From NCEH01 sp043195135 (lineage in GTDB: Bacteria; Pseudomonadota; Alphaproteobacteria; Rhizobiales; Xanthobacteraceae), in assembly GCF_043195135.1 (NCBI RefSeq), contig NZ_JBAFWP010000009.1: DNA of 64,000 nt; one strand, written 5' to 3'. The first letter of the stretch is position 1, and each line of letters starts with the position of its first letter. Below are positions 1-9,300 of the stretch, piece by piece. The notes under the pieces are model-generated. The model made no database searches and was not told the DNA's origin. It worked only from the letters and a program-made list of their open reading frames with translations. The position numbers and the translations under genes were made by a program.

Positions 1-52
1 CCTAGGCCGCGCGCTGGCGCAAGCTCACCCTCGCAAGATCACGCTCGCAAAA

Positions 53-802
53 TCACTTGCCGGCGGGAGCTGCGGGGGCGGCCGGTGCAGCGGCGGGCGC
101 CGCCTGCCCGGGCTGGCCACCGCGCTCTTCAAGCTTCTTCTGGGCGAGCTTCTGGAGTTCCTCGGCGAGCTTCTGGCGCTCGGCGGCAACCACGTTGGGA
201 TCCGAGGCCGGGCCGTCGTAAGCCTTGGCGAAGTCCTTGGCCGGCAGTTGGAAGTTCAGCGTGCGACCGCCCATCTGAAGGGCCTGGATGGTGATCGTCT
301 GGGACTTCTTCAGCTTGGACACGAACTCGGCGTTCACGTCCATGGAGGCAAAGCAGCCGTTCGGGAAGCAGATCTCATACTTCAGCGCCAGGGGCGGCTG
401 CTGGTCGATGATCACGCGGGTTCCGGGCTGAACCATCATGCCGATCGGAACGGACACGATGAACTTCATGTTCGGATCGCCCTGAACTTCGCGGATGGCC
501 GCGGAGGCCAGCGGCTGGCCGGTTTCGGCCGTGAAGTCCTGGGTGGTCATGCAGATCTGCTTGTTGGCCTGCTGGTCGTTGCCGCAAACCTTGGTCCAGG
601 GCGTGTTGATACCGGGAACCGCGACCGAGGCCGGCGCGCCGCCCTGCGCCTGGGGCTGGCCCTGGGGCGCGGCCTGCGCGGGGGCAGCCGGCTTGGCGGG
701 CTTTGCGGGTTGCGTCTGCGCGAACGCGCCGCCGGCGACGCCGAGGGTCAGCGCCATTGCGGCAAGGCCGCCAACACGGCGCAAAATTTTCGCTTTCATC
801 AT
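53..802 (-). CDS. Invasion-associated locus B (IalB) family periplasmic protein
   Basis: A 249-residue secreted protein. Residues 1-28 form a signal peptide (positively charged start, hydrophobic core, cleavage after AGGAFA). A low-complexity Ala/Pro/Gln linker runs to about residue 60. The folded part, about 65-200, has the cysteine pattern of the IalB family (VCGN...QICMT near 73-83 and EICFPNGCFA near 143-152). The tail is again Ala/Pro-rich. IalB proteins are periplasmic beta-rich proteins named for a Bartonella invasion locus; in free-living alphaproteobacteria the role is unknown. Two adjacent ATG codons could start translation. It is transcribed divergently from the peptide-binding protein gene, with about 190 bases between the two starts. 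Family assignment is firm, function is not. Confidence 0.85.
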   Translation of the reverse strand: MMKAKILRRVGGLAAMALTLGVAGGAFAQTQPAKPAKPAAPAQAAPQGQPQAQGGAPASVAVPGINTPWTKVCGNDQQANKQICMTTQDFTAETGQPLASAAIREVQGDPNMKFIVSVPIGMMVQPGTRVIIDQQPPLALKYEICFPNGCFASMDVNAEFVSKLKKSQTITIQALQMGGRTLNFQLPAKDFAKAYDGPASDPNVVAAERQKLAEELQKLAQKKLEERGGQPGQAAPAAAPAAPAAPAGK

Positions 803-993
803 ATTTCAAAAATTCCCTGTCGCGTGGCACCGGCCGGGTGGATCGGCTGGACCCCTCTTAACCTCGGCTCTGTCGGTGTCAATTGAGGCAACACGGTGAC
901 GGGGAACCGCTTCCGTGTGCGGATGTGATACCTTGCCCAACATTGCGGCTGTCACACGACAGCGTCGCTGCTGGAGATCACGAACACCTGCCC

Positions 994-2778
994 ATGCGAC
1001 AGGCTGCCGCCATCCTCTTCGCGCTGCTGCTTTTCGGGCCGGTGCCTGCCGGTGCTCAGCCGGCGCATGCGATCGCGATGCATGGGGAACCGGCCTACCC
1101 CCCGGGGTTCGACCATTTCGCCTATGCCAATCCGGCGGCGCCCCAGGGCGGACGGCTGACGCTCTCCCTCCCCGGCACGTTCGACAGCCTCAACCCCTTC
1201 ATCGTAAAGGGATCTTCCACCGCCTTCATCCGCAACAACGTGGTGGAAAGCCTGATGGTGCGGGGCTTCGACGAGCCCTTCACCCTCTATGCGCAGCTGG
1301 CTCAGGAGGTGGAAACCGACCCCCAGCGCAGCTTTGTGACCTTCACCCTCGACCCGCGCGCCCGGTTTTCCGACGGAACGCCGGTGACGGCGGATGACGT
1401 GGTGTTTTCCTACCAGCTCCTGCGGGAGAAGGGGCGGCCGAACCATCGCCTCTATTATGGCAAGATCGCCCGCGCGCAGGTTCTCGCCGACCGCGTCGTC
1501 CGGTTCGATTTCATGAGCCCGGACAGGGAGTTGCCCCTCATCATGGGGCTGATGCCGGTGTTCGCGCGCCACGCCACCGACCCGGATAAATTCGAGGAAA
1601 CCAGCCTGAAGCCGCCGCTCGGGTCCGGGCCCTACAAGGTGGCGGCGGTGGAGCCGGGCGCCAGCGTGACCTTGGCCAAGGACCCCTCCTATTGGGGCCG
1701 CGACCTGCCGACGAATCGCGGATTCAACAACTTCTCGCAACTTCGATTCGACTATTTCCGCGAACAAAACAGCGAATTCGAAGCTTTTAAGCGTCGGCTT
1801 GTCGATGCGCGGTTCGAAAGCGATCCGGGCCGCTGGGAAACCGGCTATGATTTTCCTGCTGCACGCGCCGGAGAGGTAACCCGAGAGGTTATCCCCACCG
1901 GGCTACCGAAGCCCCATTACGCCCTGGTGTTCAACACGCGGCGGGCGGTGTTCGCCGACGTGCGGGTGCGCCGGGCGATCATCGAGCTGTTCGATTTCGC
2001 CTGGCTCGACCGCAATTTCTACCACGGCCTCTACGCCCGTACCGCCGGTTTCTTCGACGGCTCGGAGCTTTCCGCCATCGGGCGCAAGGCGGATGCGGCC
2101 GAGCGGGCGATGCTCGCCGCCTTCCCCGGGGCGGTGCGGGCCGACGTGCTGGAGGGCACCTATGCCCCGCCCGCCGCCGACGGCACCGGCCGCGACCGGC
2201 TGCGGCTGAAGACGGCGCTCGACCTGTTCGCGCAAGCCGGCTGGCAGCTGAAGGACACGAAGCTGCGCCGCGTCGACACGGGCGAGCCGTTCCGCTTCGA
2301 GATCATGGTGATGACCCGCGAGCAGGAGCGCCTGTGCCTCGCCTTCGCCAGCCAGCTGGCGCGTGCCGGCATCGCGGCCAATGTGCGGATCGTCGATGCG
2401 GTGCAGTTCGACGCGCGGCGCAATTCCTATGATTTCGACATGGTGCCCTTCGTGTGGGGGCAGTCGCTCTCGCCCGGCAACGAGCAGGCCTTCTATTTCG
2501 GCTCGGCCGCCGCCGACCAGCCGGGCACGCGCAATTACATGGGCATGAAGAGCGCCGCCGCCGACACGCTGATCGCGGCCATGATCGCAGCCAGCAGCCG
2601 GGCCGACCTCGTGGCCGCCTCGCGGGCGCTGGACCGGGTGCTGATTTCCGGCGCCTATGGGGTGCCGCTGTTCCACGCGCCCGGCCAATGGCTCGCCCGC
2701 TGGAGCACGATCCACCTGCCGGGCCAGCCCTCGCTCTATGGCACCTTGCCGGAAACCTGGTGGCACACGCCGCAGTGA
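994..2778 (+). CDS. YejA-like extracellular solute-binding protein (family 5, peptide ABC transporter)
   Basis: A 594-residue periplasmic binding protein. The start at 994 is chosen because it opens directly into a signal peptide (MRQAAAILFALLLF..., cleavage near AGAQPA); the reading frame is open upstream to 883 but that part looks non-coding. The body has the family 5 layout, and segments such as FDFAWLDRNFYHGLYART and QAFYFGSAAADQ resemble YejA proteins, which capture oligopeptides or microcin C for the YejBEF importer. No permease or ATPase gene lies next to it, so its partner must be elsewhere. Codons about 249-302 are visibly less G+C-rich than the rest. The gene ends 209 bases before the CRISPR array. 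Confidence 0.85.
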   Translation: MRQAAAILFALLLFGPVPAGAQPAHAIAMHGEPAYPPGFDHFAYANPAAPQGGRLTLSLPGTFDSLNPFIVKGSSTAFIRNNVVESLMVRGFDEPFTLYAQLAQEVETDPQRSFVTFTLDPRARFSDGTPVTADDVVFSYQLLREKGRPNHRLYYGKIARAQVLADRVVRFDFMSPDRELPLIMGLMPVFARHATDPDKFEETSLKPPLGSGPYKVAAVEPGASVTLAKDPSYWGRDLPTNRGFNNFSQLRFDYFREQNSEFEAFKRRLVDARFESDPGRWETGYDFPAARAGEVTREVIPTGLPKPHYALVFNTRRAVFADVRVRRAIIELFDFAWLDRNFYHGLYARTAGFFDGSELSAIGRKADAAERAMLAAFPGAVRADVLEGTYAPPAADGTGRDRLRLKTALDLFAQAGWQLKDTKLRRVDTGEPFRFEIMVMTREQERLCLAFASQLARAGIAANVRIVDAVQFDARRNSYDFDMVPFVWGQSLSPGNEQAFYFGSAAADQPGTRNYMGMKSAAADTLIAAMIAASSRADLVAASRALDRVLISGAYGVPLFHAPGQWLARWSTIHLPGQPSLYGTLPETWWHTPQ

Positions 2779-2987
2779 AGCGGCGCGGCGCCCGCTGCCG
2801 GGAGGGTGGCGCGAACCCCAAGCGTGCGCTTTTATCCCCGGCGGTTCGCACCGGCTTCAGCCGCTTGATTTCCTTGCACCTCTCCCGCGCCCGGCCGCCC
2901 TCCCGCCATGCTGGAGGCGCCCCCAGGCCGGGGTTCGCGGAACGGCGCCAAACTTGTGCGTGGCTTCAGCATCTTACACATTTGGGG
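2779..2987 (+). other. Spacer between the binding-protein gene and the CRISPR array (candidate leader)
   Basis: The repeat orientation and the degenerate last repeat both place the leader on this side. The stretch is mostly G+C-rich, unlike the A+T-rich leaders usual for type I-C arrays; only the last 40 bases (2950-2987) are mixed. An imperfect inverted repeat (2808-2817 with 2843-2852) may end the upstream transcript. No convincing promoter could be picked by eye. Confidence 0.4.
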
Positions 2988-4522
2988 GTCGCCCCCTCAC
3001 GGGGGCGTGGATCGAAACCCCTGTCGATCGGCGGCGTTGCGCTGCCGGGGTAGTCGCCCCCTCACGGGGGCGTGGATCGAAACATCCCCTTGATCGTGAC
3101 TTGCCATTGCTTGAGCGTGTCGCCCCCTCACGGGGGCGTGGATCGAAACGGCAACACCATGTGCCAGTTGGTCGGATCGCGCCGTCGCCCCCTCACGGGG
3201 GCGTGGATCGAAACGTCTGGCGCGGCGATGTTCTGGCGGCGGGCTAGGGTCGCCCCCTCACGGGGGCGTGGATCGAAACGTCGATCTCGGATTCGGAAAC
3301 GTCAAAAGGGCTCTGTCGCCCCCTCACGGGGGCGTGGATCGAAACACAGAGAGGGAATGGCGCAACCGCGCCGCCCTTCGGTCGCCCCCTCACGGGGGCG
3401 TGGATCGAAACGACATGAAGGTGCTGACCGGCTCAAAGCCGGTGCTGTCGCCCCCTCACGGGGGCGTGGATCGAAACTCATGTGAGCTTGCCCCTGAAGC
3501 GGGGGTGAGTCGTCGCCCCCTCACGGGGGCGTGGATCGAAACATCGGCGCCGAGCGCGATCTTTCCAATGAGGAAGGTCGCCCCCTCACGGGGGCGTGGA
3601 TCGAAACTGCTCCCGAGCGGCGTTGTGGCGGTCATTCAGGGCGTCGCCCCCTCACGGGGGCGTGGATCGAAACATCCGCTGGATGCGGCGGGAGAGGATG
3701 TATTCCCGTCGCCCCCTCACGGGGGCGTGGATCGAAACCGGTGCCCGGCGCGTCACCGGACGCGCCTCAGGCGGTCGCCCCCTCACGGGGGCGTGGATCG
3801 AAACAGCGGCATCCTGCGGGGTGACGTGTTTCCCGAGCGTCGCCCCCTCACGGGGGCGTGGATCGAAACTCGACGGTTCGCCCGCCGAAATAAGCGCCGA
3901 CGATGTCGCCCCCTCACGGGGGCGTGGATCGAAACAATTGCGGCGAAGGATCTCTCGCCAATATTGCCCGGTCGCCCCCTCACGGGGGCGTGGATCGAAA
4001 CTATCGCTGGTACGCGATGATCGAAGGAGGCGGGAAGTCGCCCCCTCACGGGGGCGTGGATCGAAACAGCGGCGCGACCCCACCCACCGGCGACAGCGAC
4101 AGTCGCCCCCTCACGGGGGCGTGGATCGAAACGGCGCTAGCTACCCTGTGGCCGGCTCCGGGGGCGAGTCGCCCCCTCACGGGGGCGTGGATCGAAACAT
4201 TCGCAACCTGAAGAGCCCGCAGGACGAGATCAGTCGCCCCCTCACGGGGGCGTGGATCGAAACCGAATCCACCACGGAGTCGGTGTAGATCGCCATGGTC
4301 GCCCCCTCACGGGGGCGTGGATCGAAACGAGAAACGGCCGGGCGGGGCGGTGCCCCTTGGTGTCGCCCCCTCACGGGGGCGTGGATCGAAACCCGACACG
4401 GCCGAGGGCGAGCAGCTGATCCGGCAGTCGCCCCCTCACGGGGGCGTGGATCGAAACACGCCGGTCGCCCGGAAGGACGATCTCGGCAATCGTCGCCCCC
4501 TCACGGGGGCGTGGATCGAAAT
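2988..4522 (+). CRISPR. CRISPR array, 24 type I-C-like repeats and 23 spacers
   Basis: Twenty-four copies of a 31-base repeat begin at 2988, 3053, 3119, 3184, 3249, 3315, 3381, 3447, 3512, 3577, 3643, 3708, 3774, 3839, 3905, 3971, 4037, 4102, 4168, 4233, 4298, 4362, 4427 and 4492. The first 23 are identical by eye; the last ends in T instead of C. Each holds a 6-bp stem (GCCCCC, loop TCAC, GGGGGC) and ends in ATCGAAAC, the 8-base handle expected at the 5' end of the crRNA. This is the layout of type I-C repeats, one base shorter than the common 32. Spacers are 33-35 bases and all differ. The handle and the degenerate last repeat indicate plus-strand transcription with the newest spacer near 3019. 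No cas gene lies in the window, so processing would depend on cas genes elsewhere. Confidence 0.98.
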
Positions 4523-4581
4523 AGAGGCGGGCGGGGCATGATCGACACCGTCGTGCGTCGCCTGCCCACCGGCGCCCGACC

Positions 4582-5061
4582 CTAGGCGATCTCCACCACT
4601 TCCACCTCGGCGCCGGCCAGTTGGGCCACATCGCCCACGGCCTTGCCCATGAGCGCGCGCGCCAGCGGCGAGACATAGGAGACCGAGCCCTGTGCCGGGT
4701 CCGCCTCGTCCTCGCCGACGATGCGATAGGTCTGGCGGCGCCCGTCCGCGCGCTCGAAAGTCACGCGCATGCCGAACTGGAGCGTGTCGGCGCCGGGCTC
4801 CGGCTCGACCAGGCGGGCGCTGGCGCGCCGGGCCGTGAAATAGCGCAGGTCCCGCGTCGCCCGCGCCATGGCGGTGCGGTCCGCCTGGACCTCGCCCTGC
4901 GCCTGCGCCGCGCCATAGGCCGCCCGCGCGTCCGCCAGGGCCGCGTCCAGCGCCGCCAGCCCCTCAACCGTCACCAGATTGGGATGGGGCGAAATCGGGC
5001 GGTCGGGCAGATCGGCGGCGGTGGCTTCAAGATCGTTTTCGCGGGTGAAGGCAACAGACAT
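4582..5061 (-). CDS. GreA/GreB-like transcription elongation factor
   Basis: A 159-residue protein whose C-terminal half (about 85-159) matches the Gre globular domain that binds RNA polymerase near the secondary channel: YRIVGEDEADP followed by SYVSPLARALMGK. The N-terminal half is a shorter, Ala/Arg-rich coiled coil. In GreA and GreB the coiled-coil tip carries an acidic pair (D-x-x-E before N-A) that activates transcript cleavage. Here the aligned stretch reads ADRTAMARA, so the aspartate is kept but the glutamate is replaced by alanine. It may therefore modulate polymerase without normal cleavage activity. Alphaproteobacteria commonly carry such a second Gre-like protein. It lies just past the CRISPR array with no co-directional neighbour. 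Confidence 0.8.
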   Translation of the reverse strand: MSVAFTRENDLEATAADLPDRPISPHPNLVTVEGLAALDAALADARAAYGAAQAQGEVQADRTAMARATRDLRYFTARRASARLVEPEPGADTLQFGMRVTFERADGRRQTYRIVGEDEADPAQGSVSYVSPLARALMGKAVGDVAQLAGAEVEVVEIA

Positions 5062-5272
5062 CGCAACAGGGTTTCGGGGCTGGGCGCCGCGCCGGCGCGG
5101 AAGGAAACGTCCTTCTCATATAGTCAGCAAAGCATGCCGTTCCATCCCGTCCCCGCCCGACGGCGCCGCCTTTCCCCAGGGTCGTGGGAAAACCGGGCCC
5201 CTCCCCTGCGAGCCGCCCCAACGGAACCGTGCCACTTGCGTCGCGTTCTTTCAAAAAGAGGAGATCCGAGCC

Positions 5273-5719
5273 ATGAAGACAAGCATCGTATTGGCCTTCG
5301 TCGGCCTTGCCGCGCTCACCGGCCCCGTGGCCGCGCAGGGCGTGGTGCGCGGCGCCCAGGAAGGCGCGGCGGTCGGCAATAATGCCGCCGGTCCCGTGGG
5401 CGCGGCCGTGGGGGGCGCCGTCGGCGGCGTCACCGGAGGCGTGGTCGGCGGCGTGAAGGGCGTGCTGGGCATTCCCCAGAACACCAAGGTGAAAAAGCAC
5501 ACCGCGAGCAAGACGCAGAAGGCGACCAAGTCGAAGACCACCAGCGCGGCTTCCACGTCCACCCCGGCGCCCACGCCCGCATCGGCCCCCGGCACGCCCG
5601 CGGCTGCGAGCCCCGCCGCACCGGCACCCGCCCCCACGGCGGCGAGCCCCGCGCCGGCCCCGGCTCAGCCGGTCACGACGGCGAACCCGCCGGCCCCGGC
5701 GCCGACCACCAGCAATTGA
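5273..5719 (+). CDS. Small secreted Gly/Ala/Pro-rich hypothetical protein
   Basis: A 148-residue protein with a clear ribosome-binding site (AAAGAGGAGATC, about 10 bases before the ATG). A signal peptide (MKTSIVLAFVGLAALTG, cleavage near VAAQG) precedes a glycine-zipper-like segment with repeated GGxVGG units (about residues 30-62). A Lys/Thr-rich stretch and a long Ala/Pro/Thr tail follow, low in complexity and probably disordered. The glycine zipper suggests membrane or envelope association. I recognise no named family. It is monocistronic and ends directly in a strong hairpin. Confidence 0.7.
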   Translation: MKTSIVLAFVGLAALTGPVAAQGVVRGAQEGAAVGNNAAGPVGAAVGGAVGGVTGGVVGGVKGVLGIPQNTKVKKHTASKTQKATKSKTTSAASTSTPAPTPASAPGTPAAASPAAPAPAPTAASPAPAPAQPVTTANPPAPAPTTSN

Positions 5720-5739
5720 CGCGTCCCCATCGGGACGCG
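5720..5739 (+). terminator. Hairpin immediately after the small secreted protein gene
   Basis: A perfect 8-bp inverted repeat (CGCGTCCC, loop CATC, GGGACGCG) begins one base after the TGA stop. No T-tract follows, so it may work as a 3'-end stabiliser or with Rho. It sits between two convergent genes. Confidence 0.5.
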
Positions 5740-5767
5740 CCATAAGGGGTGAGGCTCCGCGCCCGGC

Positions 5768-6265
5768 TCAGGCCAGCGCGGAGCGGACCGTGATGCGCGA
5801 GAAGCGCCGCGCGCTGAAATAGCCGAGCGCGATGAAGGCCACGAGCACGCTCACCTGGGCGATGGCGAACGGCGGCTCGGCCCCGGTGGGGGCGAGCGCA
5901 CGCAGCGCCGGCACCTTCTGGAACGCCTGCGCCACCGCCACGAACACCAGGAAATACAGGCTGATCACCGCCGTGATGGCATAGACGCGGCGCCATGCGC
6001 CCATCATGTGGCGGCCGTAGCGCGCGATCACCGCCACCGCAAGCACCAGCAAAGCGATCGCTCCGACGATGTGGGAGGGCAGCACGCCATTGAACGGAAA
6101 GCCGAATCCCGTGCCGCTGGTGAGAATGGCGGTGAACAGGAACAAGGCGGTCGTGACCGGCTTGCCGCGCCCGCCGAGCAGCCCCGCGACCACCAGGATG
6201 CCGGAGGCGATGGCGATCAGGCTGAGCCAGGTATGAAAGCCGGTGAAGGTCGTCGGATCGAACAT
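5768..6265 (-). CDS. Integral membrane protein, function unknown
   Basis: A 165-residue protein with about five hydrophobic segments (near residues 12-32, 40-58, 63-85, 96-118 and 135-152) separated by short charged loops. The start at 6265 (MFDPTTFTGFHTWLS) is preferred to the upstream in-frame methionine because a purine-rich GGGGGGA lies 7 bases before it. No catalytic motif is visible. Similar single-gene membrane proteins are widespread in Hyphomicrobiales, but I know no assigned function. It converges on the small secreted protein gene and lies downstream of mfd on the same strand orientation. Confidence 0.7.
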   Translation of the reverse strand: MFDPTTFTGFHTWLSLIAIASGILVVAGLLGGRGKPVTTALFLFTAILTSGTGFGFPFNGVLPSHIVGAIALLVLAVAVIARYGRHMMGAWRRVYAITAVISLYFLVFVAVAQAFQKVPALRALAPTGAEPPFAIAQVSVLVAFIALGYFSARRFSRITVRSALA

Positions 6266-6382
6266 GCCGTCCCCCCAATGCCATGCCGGGGCCCATGCCC
6301 CGGCGGTATCCCGGAACAAGACTAATCCAAGAGGAGATTAACGGCGCGGGGCGCGCGATCATTTTTTTGCGCCGCACGCGCC

Positions 6383-9300
6383 TCACGCCACCCGGCGCTT
6401 CTCCACCAGGGCGGCGAGCTTCTTGAGCACGGACAGCGTGCCCTTCAGCCGCGCCTCGGCGCTGGGCCATTCGCGCAGGAACACCACCTTGAAGTCCGGC
6501 CGCACCTTGGCCTGCGGCCCCTCGGCGTTGATCATCTGAACGAGGCCGGCGGGATCGGCGAACTGGTTGTCGCGGAAGGCGAGCACCACGCCCTTCGGGC
6601 CGGCATCCACCTTGCCCACATTGGCGCGACGCGCCAGCGCCTTGATCTGGGTGAGGCGGATCAGGTGCGTCACCTCCTCCGGTGCCGGGCCGAAGCGGTC
6701 CACCAGCTCGGCGCCGAAGGAATCCAGCTCCGCATCGGTCTCGATGTCCGCAAGGCGCCGGTAGAGCGCGAGGCGCACATGCAGGTCGGTGACATAATCT
6801 TCCGGGATCAGCACCGGCATGCCGATGGTGATGTTGGGCGACCATTTGTCGGCGGCGATCTCGGTGATGCCGGCTTTGAGGTGCGCGATCGCCTCCTGCA
6901 GCATCTCCTGATACAGCTCGTAGCCGACTTCCTTGATATGGCCGGACTGCTCGTCGCCGAGCAGATTGCCGGCGCCGCGAATGTCCAGATCGTGGCTCGC
7001 GAGCTGGAAGCCGGCGCCGAGCGTCTCCAGGGATTGCAGCACCTTCAGCCGCCGCTCGGCCTGGGTGGTCATGGGCTTTGAGGCGGGCGTGGTGAACAGC
7101 GCATAGGCCCGCGCCTTCGCCCGGCCGACGCGTCCGCGCAATTGGTAGAGCTGGGCGAGGCCGAACATGTCGGCGCGGTGCACGATCAGCGTGTTGGCGT
7201 TCGGCACGTCGAGCCCGCTTTCCACAATGGTGGTGGAGAGCAGCACATCATATTGCCCGTCGTAGAAGGCGGACATGATGTCTTCCAGGGCGGTTGCCGC
7301 CATCTGGCCGTTGGCCACCGCCACTTTGAGTTCCGGCACCTGCTTTTCCAGGAACTCGCGCACCTCGGCGAGATCGTCGATGCGCGGCACCACATAGAAG
7401 CTCTGGCCGCCGCGATAGCGCTCGCGCAGCAGGGCTTCGCGGATGGTGAGCGGGTCGAACGGCGTGATGAAGGTGCGCACCGCGAGGCGATCCACCGGCG
7501 GGGTGGCGATGAGGGAGAGTTCGCGCACGCCCGTCATGGCGAGTTGCAGCGTGCGGGGAATGGGCGTCGCGGTCAGGGTGAGGACATGCACCTCCGCCCG
7601 CAGCGCCTTCAGCCGCTCCTTGTGGGCGACGCCGAAATGCTGCTCCTCGTCCACGATGACGAGGCCGAGGTCGCGGAAATGGATGCCCTTGCCGAGCAGG
7701 GCATGGGTGCCGACGACGATGTCCACATGGCCGTCGGCGAGGCCAGCCTTCACCGCCGTGAGATCCTTGCCGGTGACGAGGCGGGAGGCCTGGGCGATGT
7801 TCACCGGCAGGCCCTTGAACCGCTCCGTGAAGGTGCGGAAATGCTGGCGCGCCAACAGCGTGGTCGGCACCACCACCGCGACCTGCTTGCCGGAAAGCGC
7901 CACCGCGAAGGCGGCGCGCAGCGCCACTTCCGTCTTGCCGAAGCCCACGTCGCCGCACACCAGGCGGTCCATGGGGTGGCCGGAGCCGAGATCGTCCAGC
8001 ACCGCCTCGATGGCCGCCTGCTGGTCGTCGGTCTCCTCATAAGGGAAGCGGGCGCGGAATTCGTCATAGAGACCGGCGGCGGGCACGAGGCGCGGCGCTT
8101 GCGAGAGCTGGCGCGCGGCGGCAATCTTGATGAGCTCGCCCGCCATCTCGCGGATGCGCTTCTTCATCCGCGCCTTGCGCGTCTGCCAGCCGCCGCCGCC
8201 CAGTTTGTCCAGCTGGGCCTCGGTATCCTCCGAGCCGTAGCGCGTCAGGAGTTCGAGATTCTCCACCGGCAGGAACAGCTTGTCGCCGCCGGCATAATGG
8301 ATCTCCAGGCAATCGTGCGGCGCGCCCATGGCCTCGATGGCCTTGAGCCCGATGAAGCGGCCGATGCCGTGGTCCACATGCACCACGAGGTCGCCGGCGG
8401 TGAGCGCGTTCAGCTCGGAGAGCACATCCTGCGCGCGCCGCGCCTTGCGCTTGGGCCGCACGAGGCGGTCGCCGAGAATGTCCTGTTCGCCGATGATGGC
8501 GAAGTCGGGCGTCTCAAACCCCACTTCCAGCCCATAGACCGCCAGCGCCGCCTTGGTCTTCGGCAGCGCATCCAGCAGGGCGAAGCGGGAGATCGCCGTG
8601 GTGTCCTTCAGCCCATGATCGGCGAGCACGGTGCCGAGGCGCTCGCGCGAGCCTTCCGACCAGCCGGCGAGGATCACTTTCTTGGTCTTCTGGAGCGTGC
8701 GCACATGCTCCACCGCGAGGTCGAAGACATTCACCTCCGGGTCGGCGCGCTCGGCCGCGAACGAACGGCCCTGCACGCCGCCGATGTCGATCACCTTGCC
8801 GCGGGACGTCTCGGGCGTCGCGAAGGAGGAGATGCGCACCAAAGCCGAGGCGGCGAGCCGGCCGCTCCATTCCTTGCCGGAGAGATAGAGCCGGTCCGGC
8901 GGCAAAGGCTTGTAGACCGCGCCGCCGCCGGCCAGCGCCAGCGCTTCCTTGCGGGCGGCGTAATATTCCTCGATCTGGCCGATGCGCTCGCCCGCCGCTT
9001 CCTCGGTGAGCGGATCGACGACGAGGGGGATGCCCTCAAGATAGTCGAAGAGCGTGTCCAGCCCCTCGTGAAACAGCGGCAGCCAATGTTCCATGCCGGC
9101 ATGGCGGCGGCCTTCGCTGACCGCCTCATAGAGCGTGTCGCCCTTGGTGTTGGCGCCGAATTCCGCCAGATACGCCATGCGGAAGCGGCGCATGGTGTCG
9201 GAGGTCAGCTGGAACTCGGCCATGGGCACCAGTTCCAGCGCCGACATCTGGCCGGAGGTGCGCTGCGTCTCCGGATCGAAGGCGCGGATGCTTTCCAGCG

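Noticed and set aside
2908..4676. Many open frames of 60-250 codons on both strands across the CRISPR array, with repeated peptides such as SPPHGGVDRN, RPLTGAWIET and SIHAPVRGR
   Set aside because: They are translations of the repeat unit, whose period keeps several frames open. They lack independent start signals.
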